Part shown: piece after piece, positions 1-8,803 of the stretch
Layout of the letters: every line of letters starts with the position of its first letter
How positions within the stretch are numbered: position 1 is the stretch's first letter
Assembly (NCBI RefSeq): GCF_000755285.1
Contig: NZ_BBMK01000009.1
Coordinates: forward strand, 1 to 64,000
Direction: 5' to 3'
From: Nonlabens ulvanivorans
GTDB taxonomy: Bacteria; Bacteroidota; Bacteroidia; Flavobacteriales; Flavobacteriaceae
Length of the DNA stretch: 64,000 nucleotides
Made by a program: the position numbers and the translations under genes
The notes under the pieces: model-generated
What the model saw: only the letters and a program-made list of their open reading frames with translations
Told to the model about the DNA's origin: nothing
Database searches by the model: none

Positions 1-1
1 T

Positions 2-1573
2 AATGCAACTCAGGCACAAGTAGCACCTTTTGAAATCACCCTAGAACCTATTACAATTCCTCAATTAGGTGGCTTGCAATCCTATGCATTTGGTCAGGCA
101 AATGGAAAGTGGTTGATTCTAGGTGGTCGTTTAGATGGACTACATCGCAGGCAACCATGGGCATCTTTTGATGTAGCAGGACATAATAATGAACTGATCG
201 TCGTAGATCCTGTATCACTGCAAAAATGGAGTGCTCCATTAACGTCTTTACCATCCAGTATTCAAGAGCAGTTAAGTGCTACTAATATGGAGTTTTATCA
301 GGAAAACGATTACCTGTATTGTCTAGGCGGCTATGGCTACAGCCCTACAGCAAATGATCATACTACTTTTGATAAACTTACTGCGATTAAAGTACCTGAT
401 GTCATTAATGCGATTATAAATAACACCAGCTTTACTAGTTATTTTAGACAAATTACAGATACGCAGTTTCAAGTTACTGGTGGACGCCTCAAAAAAATTA
501 ATAATACTTTTTATCTCTTAGGTGGCCAAAAATTTATCGGGCGATATAATCCTATGGGACCTAACAATGGACCTGGTTTTATACAAGAATATACCAATGC
601 GATTAGAAAATTTAATCTTACAGATGATGGCACAACCATTACCATAACACATTTTGTACCATATATCGATAGCGCCAACTTGCACCGAAGAGATTATAAT
701 GCAGAGTCTCAAATTTTGCCTAATGGTAGCGAAGGAATTACGATGTTCTCGGGTGTTTTTCAGCCTACTGCAAACCTACCTTTTTTAAATTCAGTTACTG
801 TAGACGCCAATAACTACACTGTAAATAATACCTTCCAACAATACTACAATCATTATCATTGTCCAGTATTACCTATTTATTCTGCTACAGATAATGAGAT
901 GCATACGGTATTCTTTGGTGGTATCGCACAGTTCTATGATAACGCAGGCACTTTAGTGCAAGATGACAATGTCCCTTTTGTAAACACTATTGCCAGAGTC
1001 ACAAGAGATCAAACCGGCAATATGGCCGAGTATAAATTACCTATAGTAATGCCATCACTTCTAGGTGCTGGTGCAGAGTTTATTCCAGACTTAAGTTTTC
1101 CGCGTTTTAACAACGAAGTATTAAAACTCGATCAACTAACGACAACCAGTACTTTAGTAGGATATATATATGGTGGAATCAGTAGTACGCAACCTAATAT
1201 TTTCTTTATCAATGACGGCACGCAAAGCAGTGCAAACCATCAAATCTTTAAAGTCAAAATTAAGAAATCAAGTTCTTTATCTCTTGATGATTTAAATGAA
1301 TCAAGTATCAACCCTTTGAACTTGAGAATTTATCCTAATCCTAATAATGGTCAATTAAAAATAGCCTTTAACTTAAAAACATTAGACGACGCTACCTTAA
1401 CTATACAAGATTTAAAAGGATCTGTTGTTGATACTACCTTATTAACTAATCTAATGATAGGTGAGAATATCTTTGAGAAAGAAGTACAGCAATTAAATCA
1501 CGATAGTGTTTATTTGATTTCGTTAGAAACTAGAAATCAAAAAAGCACACACAAACTAGTCATTAAAAAATAA
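2..1573 (+). CDS. Kelch-like secreted protein with T9SS type A sorting domain (5' partial)
   Basis: The reading frame is open from base 2, so the N-terminus lies before the window; the TTG at 74 is not a credible start. The body has Kelch-like blade motifs: LGGRLDG, YCLGGYGYS, TGGRLKK, FYLLGGQ, FFGGIAQ and YIYGGI recur at spacings expected of beta-propeller blades. The last ~80 residues begin LNLRIYPNPNNGQLKI and end in LVIKK, the usual form of the type A T9SS C-terminal sorting domain. This implies export through the type IX system and probable surface attachment or release. The partner or substrate cannot be told. A strong hairpin terminator follows. The T9SS assignment is firm; the propeller is inferred from spaced GG motifs only. 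Confidence 0.85.
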   Translation, partial: NATQAQVAPFEITLEPITIPQLGGLQSYAFGQANGKWLILGGRLDGLHRRQPWASFDVAGHNNELIVVDPVSLQKWSAPLTSLPSSIQEQLSATNMEFYQENDYLYCLGGYGYSPTANDHTTFDKLTAIKVPDVINAIINNTSFTSYFRQITDTQFQVTGGRLKKINNTFYLLGGQKFIGRYNPMGPNNGPGFIQEYTNAIRKFNLTDDGTTITITHFVPYIDSANLHRRDYNAESQILPNGSEGITMFSGVFQPTANLPFLNSVTVDANNYTVNNTFQQYYNHYHCPVLPIYSATDNEMHTVFFGGIAQFYDNAGTLVQDDNVPFVNTIARVTRDQTGNMAEYKLPIVMPSLLGAGAEFIPDLSFPRFNNEVLKLDQLTTTSTLVGYIYGGISSTQPNIFFINDGTQSSANHQIFKVKIKKSSSLSLDDLNESSINPLNLRIYPNPNNGQLKIAFNLKTLDDATLTIQDLKGSVVDTTLLTNLMIGENIFEKEVQQLNHDSVYLISLETRNQKSTHKLVIKK

Positions 1574-1634
1574 TGCCCTATTACACATAGAAGTGAACTT
1601 AAAAAAGTTGACTTCTCGTCATACCCAATCCTTT

Positions 1635-1675
1635 AAAGCTCTAAGAATCCATCACAGGATTTTAGAGCTTTTTTT
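1635..1675 (+). terminator. Rho-independent terminator after the Kelch-like gene
   Basis: An inverted repeat AAAGCTCTAA..AATCC / GGATTTTAGAGCTTT with a short ATCACA loop is followed by a run of seven T. It lies 60 bp after the stop codon. Confidence 0.8.
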
Positions 1676-1801
1676 AATGAGTTTTTAACGGTTAGAGGAA
1701 CTTTCTTTGATGAGGTTCTTTTATTTTAGGTGACGACAGTATCTTAGCAATATTATAATTTAAATCTAGTCATTAGATTTAAAAACATCAACCACTCACC
1801 T

Positions 1802-2578
1802 ATGCGCTCTATAAAAAGCATTGTATCAATACTAAAATGTGTTTTAATATGTGTAATGTTTGTACAGTGTAAAGATTCCAATTCAATATTAAAAGAACCT
1901 CAAGAATTAAAAACAGTAGAAACTATTACTCCTATCGCTTTTGCTGATTATTATCCTTCAGGAAATATTAAAATAAAAGGGCAATTGCTGCACGATATAA
2001 AAACGGGTACATGGATTTCTTATTTTGAAAATGGAGACGAAAAGTCAATTCAAAATTATAAAAATGATGTTCTGGATGGTTTTCAAAAAATACTGTATTC
2101 GCAAGAACTATACATGGAAGGCAAATTTAAGCAAGGTGTCAAAGTTGGCACTTGGAAAAGTTACTTTAAAGACAACCACCAGCTTAAGTATCTCAAACAT
2201 TTTGATAATAAGGGCAACAGTACTGGTAAATGGGAAAGTTATTACGACAGCGGCGAATTATCTTTGATTGAAAATTATGCTAACAATCAAGCTCATGGAT
2301 TGCAAACACAATACTTTAAAAATGGTCAAATAAGTAGTACTGGAAAACTGATTAATGGTAAAAACCATGGTATATGGAATTATTACTATGATACTGGCGT
2401 ACTACAATGTGAGAAAGAATTTAAAATAGGTATTGAAGAAGGTGTATACAAACAGTATTATGAAAACGGTAGCCTATATAAAGAAGGCACTAAAACCAAC
2501 TTTAAAAAAACTGGCGTTTGGAAAACATACAACCAGCAAGGGATTATTATTGAAACTAAATCATACGACCATCCATAA
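1802..2578 (+). CDS. Lipoprotein with MORN-variant (YwqK-type) repeats
   Basis: 258 aa. The N-terminus is a lipoprotein signal: a hydrophobic stretch ending VMFVQC, with Cys23 as the likely lipidated residue. The rest is a chain of ~22-residue units of the form YxSGxxxxxGxxxxGxxxGxWxxYxxxG (YYPSGNIKIKG, GTWISYFENG, GTWKSYF, GKWESYYDSG, GIWNYYYDTG, GVYKQYYENG, GVWKTYNQQG). This is the MORN-repeat variant seen in proteins often labelled YwqK-family antitoxin. That label is misleading here: nothing toxin-like is adjacent, and a secreted lipoprotein is unlikely to be an antitoxin. Function is unknown; such repeats are thought to form beta-hairpin stacks. Confidence 0.85.
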   Translation: MRSIKSIVSILKCVLICVMFVQCKDSNSILKEPQELKTVETITPIAFADYYPSGNIKIKGQLLHDIKTGTWISYFENGDEKSIQNYKNDVLDGFQKILYSQELYMEGKFKQGVKVGTWKSYFKDNHQLKYLKHFDNKGNSTGKWESYYDSGELSLIENYANNQAHGLQTQYFKNGQISSTGKLINGKNHGIWNYYYDTGVLQCEKEFKIGIEEGVYKQYYENGSLYKEGTKTNFKKTGVWKTYNQQGIIIETKSYDHP

Positions 2579-2596
2579 AATTAATAGATTAAAATT

Positions 2597-3094
2597 ATGA
2601 ACGACTCTTTAAATACAGACACAGAAACCAACTGGGAATTAGCCGCCTTTGTAGGTGAGAATCGAGCTTATTATTTAGAGAAATGGGAAAGCTTAAAAAA
2701 CGGTAGTGTTTTATCTTTTAATTTCTATGCATTTTTATTTGGTATCGCCTGGCTTCTTTATAGAAAAATGTATCGTGAAGCAGGTATTTTATTTGCCATC
2801 ATTCTTATTGAGTCAGAGGTTACTTTTAATCTTGTCGGTGATAATGGCGCGGTGGATATAGCTATTAGAATCTTCTATTCACTAGCCATTGGTTTTACAG
2901 CAAATTACTTTTACCTCAAACATGCCGAAAGAGAAATTCAGAAGTTGAATGAGCAATTTCAAGACCCTACTGCATTAAAAGAACTTATCATAAAGAAAGG
3001 TGGCACGTCTTGGGTTTCGGTAATAGTAGGAATAGCAACTATCGTTGGGTTATCGCTACTTCTCGCTTATTTATTGGGTGACTTGAATTTTTAA
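2597..3094 (+). CDS. DUF2628-type membrane protein
   Basis: 165 aa. After a short charged N-terminus (YYLEKWESLKNG) there is the aromatic segment FNFYAFLFGIAWLLYRKMY, typical of DUF2628 proteins, then three more hydrophobic segments near residues 62-77, 85-106 and 140-162. It begins 18 bp after the MORN lipoprotein and ends 2 bp before the next gene, so the three probably form one transcript. The function of the family is unknown. Confidence 0.75.
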   Translation: MNDSLNTDTETNWELAAFVGENRAYYLEKWESLKNGSVLSFNFYAFLFGIAWLLYRKMYREAGILFAIILIESEVTFNLVGDNGAVDIAIRIFYSLAIGFTANYFYLKHAEREIQKLNEQFQDPTALKELIIKKGGTSWVSVIVGIATIVGLSLLLAYLLGDLNF

Positions 3095-3096
3095 TT

Positions 3097-3897
3097 ATGA
3101 GAATTTTCAAATATTGGATTGCATATTCCAAAGAACTCTCAATAGATGGATTTAAACAAATCTCTACTACCTATGGAGGTTCTAATATTTCTGAAGATGA
3201 AGCCATTAAAGATGCCCTTCTCAAACTTAACAACGCCCAAAAAAGAATCAACGGCGAGCTAGGAACAAACAGAGATTATGAAGCTGACATCATAGAAGAA
3301 ATTATTGAAATCATCGATAAAGACAATATTATCACAAGAAATAGATATGGTGCACTCGTATTAAATTCTAAAAAATTAATGTTTATAGATATTGACGAAT
3401 ATTCTTCCTCTATAAGCGACCTTATCTTTAGAAGATCGTATTCTCAAAAACAGTTAATGCTGCGCAAGATTGAGAAAACAGCACAAAAAAAGGATTATCA
3501 TCAACTTGGATTCAGAATATACGAGACCGCAAAAGGTTATCGTGTATTAGTGACTAATAAAGATTTTGATCCTAGAAGTTATGAATCAAAGCGCATGATG
3601 AGAGATTTTAATGCAGATCATTTATACCGTTGGTTGTGTAGAAAACAAAATTGTTATCGTGCAAGATTAACGCCTAAACCGCATCGCATTAATTTAAAAA
3701 AGATTAAAGTAATTTTTCCAAATAGGACTGCCGTACAGCAACAAGAACTAACGAACTGGCTTAACGAATATGAAGTGAAATCCCAACGAACTTCTAGTTG
3801 TCATCTGGTAAAAGAAATTGGTCAGGTACGTACCAATGAAGCCATTGAATACCACGATCGATTGAGCGGTATCAAATGGGCATATAGTTTAGCCTAA
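3097..3897 (+). CDS. Conserved protein of unknown function with FIDID motif
   Basis: 266 aa, no signal peptide or membrane segment. Three blocks stand out: LMFIDID at residues 94-100; FRIYETAKGYRVLVTNKDFDP near 147-167; and DHLYRWLCRKQNCYRARLTPKP near 180-205. I recall a widespread uncharacterised family with the same order of blocks (hydrophobic-D-x-D, R-x-Y-x-T-x-x-G-x-R, then LCR...RARLTPKP). The D-x-D following a beta strand resembles motif I of archaeo-eukaryotic primase/polymerase folds, but I cannot confirm a fold from sequence alone. It is the last gene of a probable operon with the MORN lipoprotein and DUF2628. Confidence 0.7.
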   Translation: MRIFKYWIAYSKELSIDGFKQISTTYGGSNISEDEAIKDALLKLNNAQKRINGELGTNRDYEADIIEEIIEIIDKDNIITRNRYGALVLNSKKLMFIDIDEYSSSISDLIFRRSYSQKQLMLRKIEKTAQKKDYHQLGFRIYETAKGYRVLVTNKDFDPRSYESKRMMRDFNADHLYRWLCRKQNCYRARLTPKPHRINLKKIKVIFPNRTAVQQQELTNWLNEYEVKSQRTSSCHLVKEIGQVRTNEAIEYHDRLSGIKWAYSLA

Positions 3898-3946
3898 AAA
3901 AACAACCTTAAATAGGTCCATTATTTTAAAGCAATGATACTATCAT

Positions 3947-4798
3947 CTACTCTGCTTTTTTTAATCGCTCAACCATTTCTAGTAAATAAGGTATAACTAG
4001 ATCTGGTCTTTTCCAGGCGATCTCGTGACCTAGATTTGGAATAGTAATCACCTCAACATTTGAAAAAACAGCCTTACTATAAATCACATTGATATAAGGC
4101 ACCAATTCATCACGATCACCATGAATATGCATTACAGGAACGTTGACCTTTGACCAGTCATTTTGTATAGACGCCAGTTCTTGTGCATGTACGGTTTTCT
4201 CATCTCCAGCCACTCGATAACCTGTAGGAACTAGCCAGCGCGTTAACCACCATTGTGTAAAGTCAGATTGCCATACTCGTTTTTCATGATCTGGATCTAT
4301 GGCTGGCGACACCATAACAACGGCTTTAATTTGATTATTTTCTATGGGTAATCTAGCAGCTACCGGACCGCCATAAGATGTACCTACGGCAATAACATTT
4401 TCTAAATTTAATTGATCAATAACCTCACTTATAACCTTAGTTTGAGTATCAATAGAGGTCATTTGTTTCCCAAAATCTGAATAACCATATCCTGGTCGAT
4501 CTACGGCATGTAGGTTGACTGTACCATGCAGTAAGCTGTCTTTAAGATAAGCTTGCCATGCTGTTAAGGAACTAGGCGATCCATGTAAGAAAACTATATT
4601 ATAATTGGTTTTTGCTTGCGTGACACTTTGCACACGTACATTCAAATCCATACTATCTACCTTAACATACGATATGGTGGTCTGTAAGTCCGCTTTCGCG
4701 AAAGCGGAATATATAGCATCATCAGGTAACCGATACTGTAGGCTTTTACAAGAACTAAGAAAAAGTAAACTTAGTAGTAAGAAAAATAGATGCCTCAT
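3947..4798 (-). CDS. Alpha/beta-hydrolase lipoprotein
   Basis: 283 aa with a lipoprotein signal (SLLFLSSC, Cys17). The alpha/beta-hydrolase core shows an oxyanion-type HGSPSS motif, the nucleophile elbow GTSYGG, a late acid in HGDRDELVP and the catalytic His in LGHEIAW. It is probably a periplasm-facing esterase or peptidase-like hydrolase; the substrate is unknown. One copy of the CGCTTTCGCGAAAGCG palindrome (4691-4706) is read as SAFAKAD just after the lipobox, in the linker before the folded domain. Confidence 0.85.
   Translation of the reverse strand: MRHLFFLLLSLLFLSSCKSLQYRLPDDAIYSAFAKADLQTTISYVKVDSMDLNVRVQSVTQAKTNYNIVFLHGSPSSLTAWQAYLKDSLLHGTVNLHAVDRPGYGYSDFGKQMTSIDTQTKVISEVIDQLNLENVIAVGTSYGGPVAARLPIENNQIKAVVMVSPAIDPDHEKRVWQSDFTQWWLTRWLVPTGYRVAGDEKTVHAQELASIQNDWSKVNVPVMHIHGDRDELVPYINVIYSKAVFSNVEVITIPNLGHEIAWKRPDLVIPYLLEMVERLKKAE
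4691..4706. repeat. CGCTTTCGCGAAAGCG palindrome (in coding DNA)
   Basis: Perfect 16-bp copy within the hydrolase lipoprotein gene. Confidence 0.95.
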
Positions 4799-4944
4799 AT
4801 CTTAAGAATGTAATGTATAAAAGTAAGGATATTTAAGTAGTGATGAATTGCTTTCTACTACATTGTGTAGGTTACTATCATACCTAATAAAGACTATAAA
4901 CACCAAAGCTTTAGTGGTAGTGATAGACAACGCTGTTTAGGTCG

Positions 4945-4952
4945 TATATTTG
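4945..4952 (+). promoter_or_regulatory. Bacteroidota -7 element TATATTTG
   Basis: Matches TAnnTTTG about 50 bp before the CDP-alcohol transferase start. No clear -33 TTG is seen at the usual spacing. Confidence 0.4.
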
Positions 4953-5001
4953 CGCTTATTACATTTGGTATATTCCACATTACCGTTTTCTATGACATTA
5001 C

Positions 5002-5766
5002 ATGTCCAAACTTCCTCAAGAGCATAAATTTATCGACCTGTCCGATTATGGACGACCGATAGCAAAAATCATAGCTCATTCTTTAAAACATACCGCAGCT
5101 ACACCAGTCCATGTAACGATAGGTTTTATAATATCTGGCCTTATAGGTGTTTACTGCATTTTAACAGGCTATTACTGGTTTGCAGGTTTCTTTCTTATTC
5201 TTAAGTCTATATTAGACGCCGCAGATGGTGAGCTGGCTCGAGTTAAACAAAAGCCATCGTACACTGGTCGTTATCTAGATTCTGTCGCAGACATCTTGCT
5301 CAACGCTATCATCTTTCTAGCCATATGGTACGTCACAGATACTAACTTATGGATTTGTATCACAGCTTTTATAGGGCTTCAATTACAAGGCACCTTATAT
5401 AATTACTATTATGTCATCCTGCGCAATAAGTTTAATGGTGATAGAACCAGTCGTGTGTTTGAAAACAAAACTCCGGTAGCACTAGAAGGTGAAAAACAAC
5501 AACATGTTGATGTGCTCTTTAAGCTTTATAAATTTCTATATGGCGCCTTTGATAAGGCGATATATGTATTAGATCCCAGAGCAGGTTATGGCAAACCATT
5601 ACCTAAATGGTTTATGACCAGTGTATCCACCTTTGGTTTAGGATTTCAATTACTGATAATTTCAGTAATGCTCATTCTAGGATTTAAAGCTTTCATTCTT
5701 CCCTTCTTTTTATGTTATACCGTGATGGTATTTATCCTTGTAGGGATTAGAAAAATGTTTTATTAA
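5002..5766 (+). CDS. CDP-alcohol phosphatidyltransferase family protein
   Basis: 254 aa integral membrane enzyme. The family signature D-x2-D-G-x2-A-R-x8-G-x3-D-x3-D is complete: DAADGELAR followed by GRYLDSVAD (residues ~73-99). Hydrophobic segments flank it (near 40-70, 100-120, 125-140, 205-250). Enzymes of this family move a phosphoalcohol group from a CDP-linked lipid or alcohol to an acceptor in the inner membrane. Which phospholipid or inositol-like product is made cannot be said from the motif. It is monocistronic between genes on the opposite strand. Confidence 0.85.
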   Translation: MSKLPQEHKFIDLSDYGRPIAKIIAHSLKHTAATPVHVTIGFIISGLIGVYCILTGYYWFAGFFLILKSILDAADGELARVKQKPSYTGRYLDSVADILLNAIIFLAIWYVTDTNLWICITAFIGLQLQGTLYNYYYVILRNKFNGDRTSRVFENKTPVALEGEKQQHVDVLFKLYKFLYGAFDKAIYVLDPRAGYGKPLPKWFMTSVSTFGLGFQLLIISVMLILGFKAFILPFFLCYTVMVFILVGIRKMFY

Positions 5767-5820
5767 AAAAGGTAACACTTTTGATAAAACTACTTGAGAA
5801 TAATTATGTGTCCATAACCT

Positions 5821-6414
5821 CTATTGTTTCCCATCTAAAAATGGAACAAACCTAAACTCTCCAAAAGTCTCTTTAGAGAACTGTGTCGCAGATTCTCTAA
5901 TCAATAAGGTCATAATTTGTGGATCATCACCGACCGGTATGACCATGCGACCACCTATTTTAAGCTGACTTAATAAAGTTTGAGGTATTTGAGGTGCGCC
6001 ACAAGTAACGATAATAGAATCAAAAGGCGCATCTTCTGGCATACCTTTGTATCCATCACCAAAGAAATATCTTTTAGGCCTATAATTTAATTTTCTGAAG
6101 ATCAGATTGGTCTTTTTATACAATTCGTTTTGACGTTCAATGGTATAAACTTGCGCTCCCATTTCTAATAGCACTGCGCATTGATAACCACTACCGGTTC
6201 CTATCTCTAGAATCTTATCATTAGGCTTAACTTGTAAAAGTTCGCTTTGAAAAGCAACGGTATAAGGATGCGATATAGTCTGATCAGCACCTATAGGAAA
6301 TGCTTTATTTTGATAAGCATGTTCTAAAAAAGAACTGTCTAAAAAAACATGGCGTGGCACTTTATTCATGGCGTCCAACACACGCTGGTCCTTGATTCCT
6401 TTCTCACGCATCAA
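5821..6414 (-). CDS. pcm: Protein-L-isoaspartate O-methyltransferase
   Basis: Repairs isoaspartyl residues in aged proteins using S-adenosylmethionine. Family motifs are PRHVFLDSSF, the substrate loop GADQTISHPYTVAFQ, the SAM-binding ILEIGTGSGYQ and the late block DSIIVTCGAPQIP...LKIGGRMVIPVG. Start problem: the frame continues upstream through FIHKGKRRQLVELMREKG, which looks like the conserved N-terminus of the family, but this extension (to ~6471) has no ATG, GTG or TTG before the TAA. Either an unusual start (ATT at 6471) is used or a base error hides the true start. The TTG at 6414 and ATG at 6411 are probably too short. Confidence 0.85.
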   Translation of the reverse strand: MMREKGIKDQRVLDAMNKVPRHVFLDSSFLEHAYQNKAFPIGADQTISHPYTVAFQSELLQVKPNDKILEIGTGSGYQCAVLLEMGAQVYTIERQNELYKKTNLIFRKLNYRPKRYFFGDGYKGMPEDAPFDSIIVTCGAPQIPQTLLSQLKIGGRMVIPVGDDPQIMTLLIRESATQFSKETFGEFRFVPFLDGKQ

Positions 6415-6544
6415 CTCTACCAGCTGGCGTCTTTTTCCTTTATGTATGAAGTCGTCTTTGATACCGCTAATTTATAATGACTGCTTAAAAAGTACAGCAC
6501 TTTTTATCAAAAAGATTTAAGATAATTTTCTGCTCGCTAATCCT

Positions 6545-6552
6545 TATTTTTG
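6545..6552 (+). promoter_or_regulatory. Bacteroidota -7 element TATTTTTG
   Basis: Matches TAnnTTTG 17 bp before the oxidoreductase ATG, in the divergent gap with pcm. Confidence 0.4.
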
Positions 6553-6569
6553 TGGAAAACCCATAAACT

Positions 6570-7538
6570 ATGCTTAAAGCTGGCGTGCTAGGTGCTGGAC
6601 ACCTCGGAAAAATTCACTTAAGACTTCTTGAACAAAGTGAGCGTTATGAATTAATAGGATTTTATGATGCAAATCCCGAGTATGCCGCATCTATTGAAGC
6701 AGAGTTTGGTTACAAATATTTTTCAGACATCGACGCACTTATCGCGGCCTGTGACATGATAGACGTAGTTACTCCTACTTCTTACCACCACGAGAGTGGA
6801 ATGAAAGTTCTCGAGGCTGGCAAGCACTTATTTGTTGAGAAGCCTATAACGGTTACTGTAGAAGAGGCAAATGATTTAATTGCGCTTTCGCGAAAGCGTA
6901 ATGTAAAAGGTCAAGTAGGTCAGGTAGAACGTTTCAATCCTGCATTTAGATCAGTAGTGGATCGATTTGATAATCCTATGTTTATAGAAACTCATCGCCT
7001 GGCAGAGTTTAATCCACGTGGTACGGATGTAAGTGTGGTCCTGGATTTAATGATACACGATATTGATGCCATTTTAAGTGTGGTAAAAAGTCCTGTAAAA
7101 TCTGTAAGCGCAAGTGGTGTTTCTGTAATTTCTAAAACTCCGGACATTGCCAATGCTCGTATAGAATTTGAAAATGGTTGTGTTGCAAATCTAACAGCTA
7201 GTCGTATCAGTCTTAAGAAAATGCGTAAGGCACGTTTTTTTCAGCGTGATGCTTACATATCTGTTGATTTTTTAACTAAGGCTGTAGAAGTGGTGCGCAT
7301 GAAAGATGCTCCTGAAGTTCCAGGAGATTTTGATATGATTCTTAAAAATGCTGAAGGTGAGAAAAAACAAATCTATTTTGACAATCCTGATGTTGCAGAT
7401 AACAATGCCATACTCGATGAACTAGAGACCTTTGCAGACGCTATAGAAAATGACACCAGACCAGTAGTAAATCTAGAGGATGGAACAGCGGCACTAGATG
7501 TGGCCTTAAAAATCATTAAGGAATTTAAATCATTGTAA
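6570..7538 (+). CDS. Gfo/Idh/MocA family oxidoreductase
   Basis: 322 aa. The N-terminal Rossmann fold has the dinucleotide motif GVLGAGHLGKIHL. The conserved HLFVEKPITV block (catalytic Lys of the EKP motif) is near residue 90. The C-terminal Gfo/Idh domain contains HDIDAIL. Members oxidise or reduce sugars and related compounds with NAD(P); the substrate cannot be assigned. A palindrome copy (6883-6898) is read as LSRKR right after the EKP block. Its stop codon overlaps the next start (TAATG), so the two genes are translationally linked. Confidence 0.85.
   Translation: MLKAGVLGAGHLGKIHLRLLEQSERYELIGFYDANPEYAASIEAEFGYKYFSDIDALIAACDMIDVVTPTSYHHESGMKVLEAGKHLFVEKPITVTVEEANDLIALSRKRNVKGQVGQVERFNPAFRSVVDRFDNPMFIETHRLAEFNPRGTDVSVVLDLMIHDIDAILSVVKSPVKSVSASGVSVISKTPDIANARIEFENGCVANLTASRISLKKMRKARFFQRDAYISVDFLTKAVEVVRMKDAPEVPGDFDMILKNAEGEKKQIYFDNPDVADNNAILDELETFADAIENDTRPVVNLEDGTAALDVALKIIKEFKSL
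6883..6898. repeat. CGCTTTCGCGAAAGCG palindrome (in coding DNA)
   Basis: Perfect copy inside the Gfo/Idh oxidoreductase gene. Confidence 0.95.
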
Positions 7539-8791
7539 TGAATTATAAACTTCTGGTTAGCTTATTAATCTTATGTGGTTTGAGCAGCTGCAAAAATACT
7601 GATACTACCGCTACGGATGAAAACATCATTGTAAAAGCTGTTGAAGTAGAACTGGATAAAAAATTAGATAGCATACACCAACTTAAACAATTTCATGGTA
7701 TAGGTGTTGCTATAGTTAATGAAAAAGGACCTGTTTTTCAAAAAGGCTATGGCTATTTAGATCGCAAAATTAGGGCAGACTATACAGAAAACACTATTCA
7801 AAACATCGCTTCTATCTCAAAAGTAATCTTAGGGTTAACTCTTGCTAAAGCAGTAGAAGATGGACACATCAAACTGGATGATGATATTAACAATTATCTT
7901 GATTTTAACGTACGCAATCCTCTACATCCAAATAACCCTATTTTAGTAAGACATTTAACCTCACACACAAGTAGTATTCTAGACGGTGATTATTATGACT
8001 TAAGCTATATCAACCTTGAAGATGACGCTGTAGATAATCCTAAAATAGATCAAGAAGAACTTGCTTATTTTCATTCTCAGAAAACGGCTCCATGTCTTGA
8101 GGCCTATTTAAAAGAAGGTTTGCAGACAGTGGACTCCACACAGACTTCCTATATCTTTCATCAATTTGCACCAGGTACTGCATATTCATACTCAAACATA
8201 GGTGCTGGACTTACAGCATTGATTATTGAAAAAGCCACTAAAACTTCTTTTAAAGAATATTCTAAAAAGCATATCATTGACCCTTTAGGTTTAAAAAACA
8301 CCTCTTGGAATGTTGCAGACCTAGACTCGCGTCAACGCAGTACTTTATACAGCACACTAGAACTGCGCTATCCAGTTTATCGATTGATCACATTTGCAGA
8401 TGGCGGTTTATACACCACACCTAACGATCTAGGAATAATTCTTACTGAACTTATTAATGGATATAATGGTAAGGGAACTTTATTAAAAACGTCCACTTAT
8501 GTACAGTTCTATAAAAAGCAACTGAATGAATCGATGTTTAAAACAGAAAAATCGCTAGCCGACTTTCAGAAAGGTTTTAATAAAGGAATGTTTATTACCT
8601 ACGAAAGAGATGGCATAGGTCACTCTGGTGGTGATCCAGGTGTCTCCACGTTAATGTATTTTAATCCTAAAACAAGTATAGGTCAAATCACTTTCTTAAA
8701 TACTGATTTTAATAGTCAGGAAGCATATGATAGTTTTATTGCTATCGATTCCCTTTTAAAAGAATATGGAATTAAATTATTAAAAAAATAA
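7538..8791 (+). CDS. Serine hydrolase lipoprotein (beta-lactamase/DD-peptidase fold)
   Basis: 417 aa. Lipoprotein signal LCGLSSC near residue 18. Class C beta-lactamase-like motifs appear in order: SISK (S-x-x-K, catalytic Ser, in NIASISKVI), YSN in AYSYSNIGAG (Y-x-N) and HSGG in GIGHSGGDPG (the K/H-x-G position). Such secreted hydrolases act on peptidoglycan peptides, esters or D-amino-acid peptides; real beta-lactamase activity is unlikely. The start ATG overlaps the stop of the upstream oxidoreductase by 1 nt. Confidence 0.85.
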   Translation: MNYKLLVSLLILCGLSSCKNTDTTATDENIIVKAVEVELDKKLDSIHQLKQFHGIGVAIVNEKGPVFQKGYGYLDRKIRADYTENTIQNIASISKVILGLTLAKAVEDGHIKLDDDINNYLDFNVRNPLHPNNPILVRHLTSHTSSILDGDYYDLSYINLEDDAVDNPKIDQEELAYFHSQKTAPCLEAYLKEGLQTVDSTQTSYIFHQFAPGTAYSYSNIGAGLTALIIEKATKTSFKEYSKKHIIDPLGLKNTSWNVADLDSRQRSTLYSTLELRYPVYRLITFADGGLYTTPNDLGIILTELINGYNGKGTLLKTSTYVQFYKKQLNESMFKTEKSLADFQKGFNKGMFITYERDGIGHSGGDPGVSTLMYFNPKTSIGQITFLNTDFNSQEAYDSFIAIDSLLKEYGIKLLKK

Positions 8792-8803
8792 ACAGCTATA
8801 ACA

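Noticed and set aside
1802-2578. YwqK antitoxin of a toxin-antitoxin pair
   Set aside because: The product is a secreted lipoprotein and no toxin gene is adjacent; the name comes from an automated family label.
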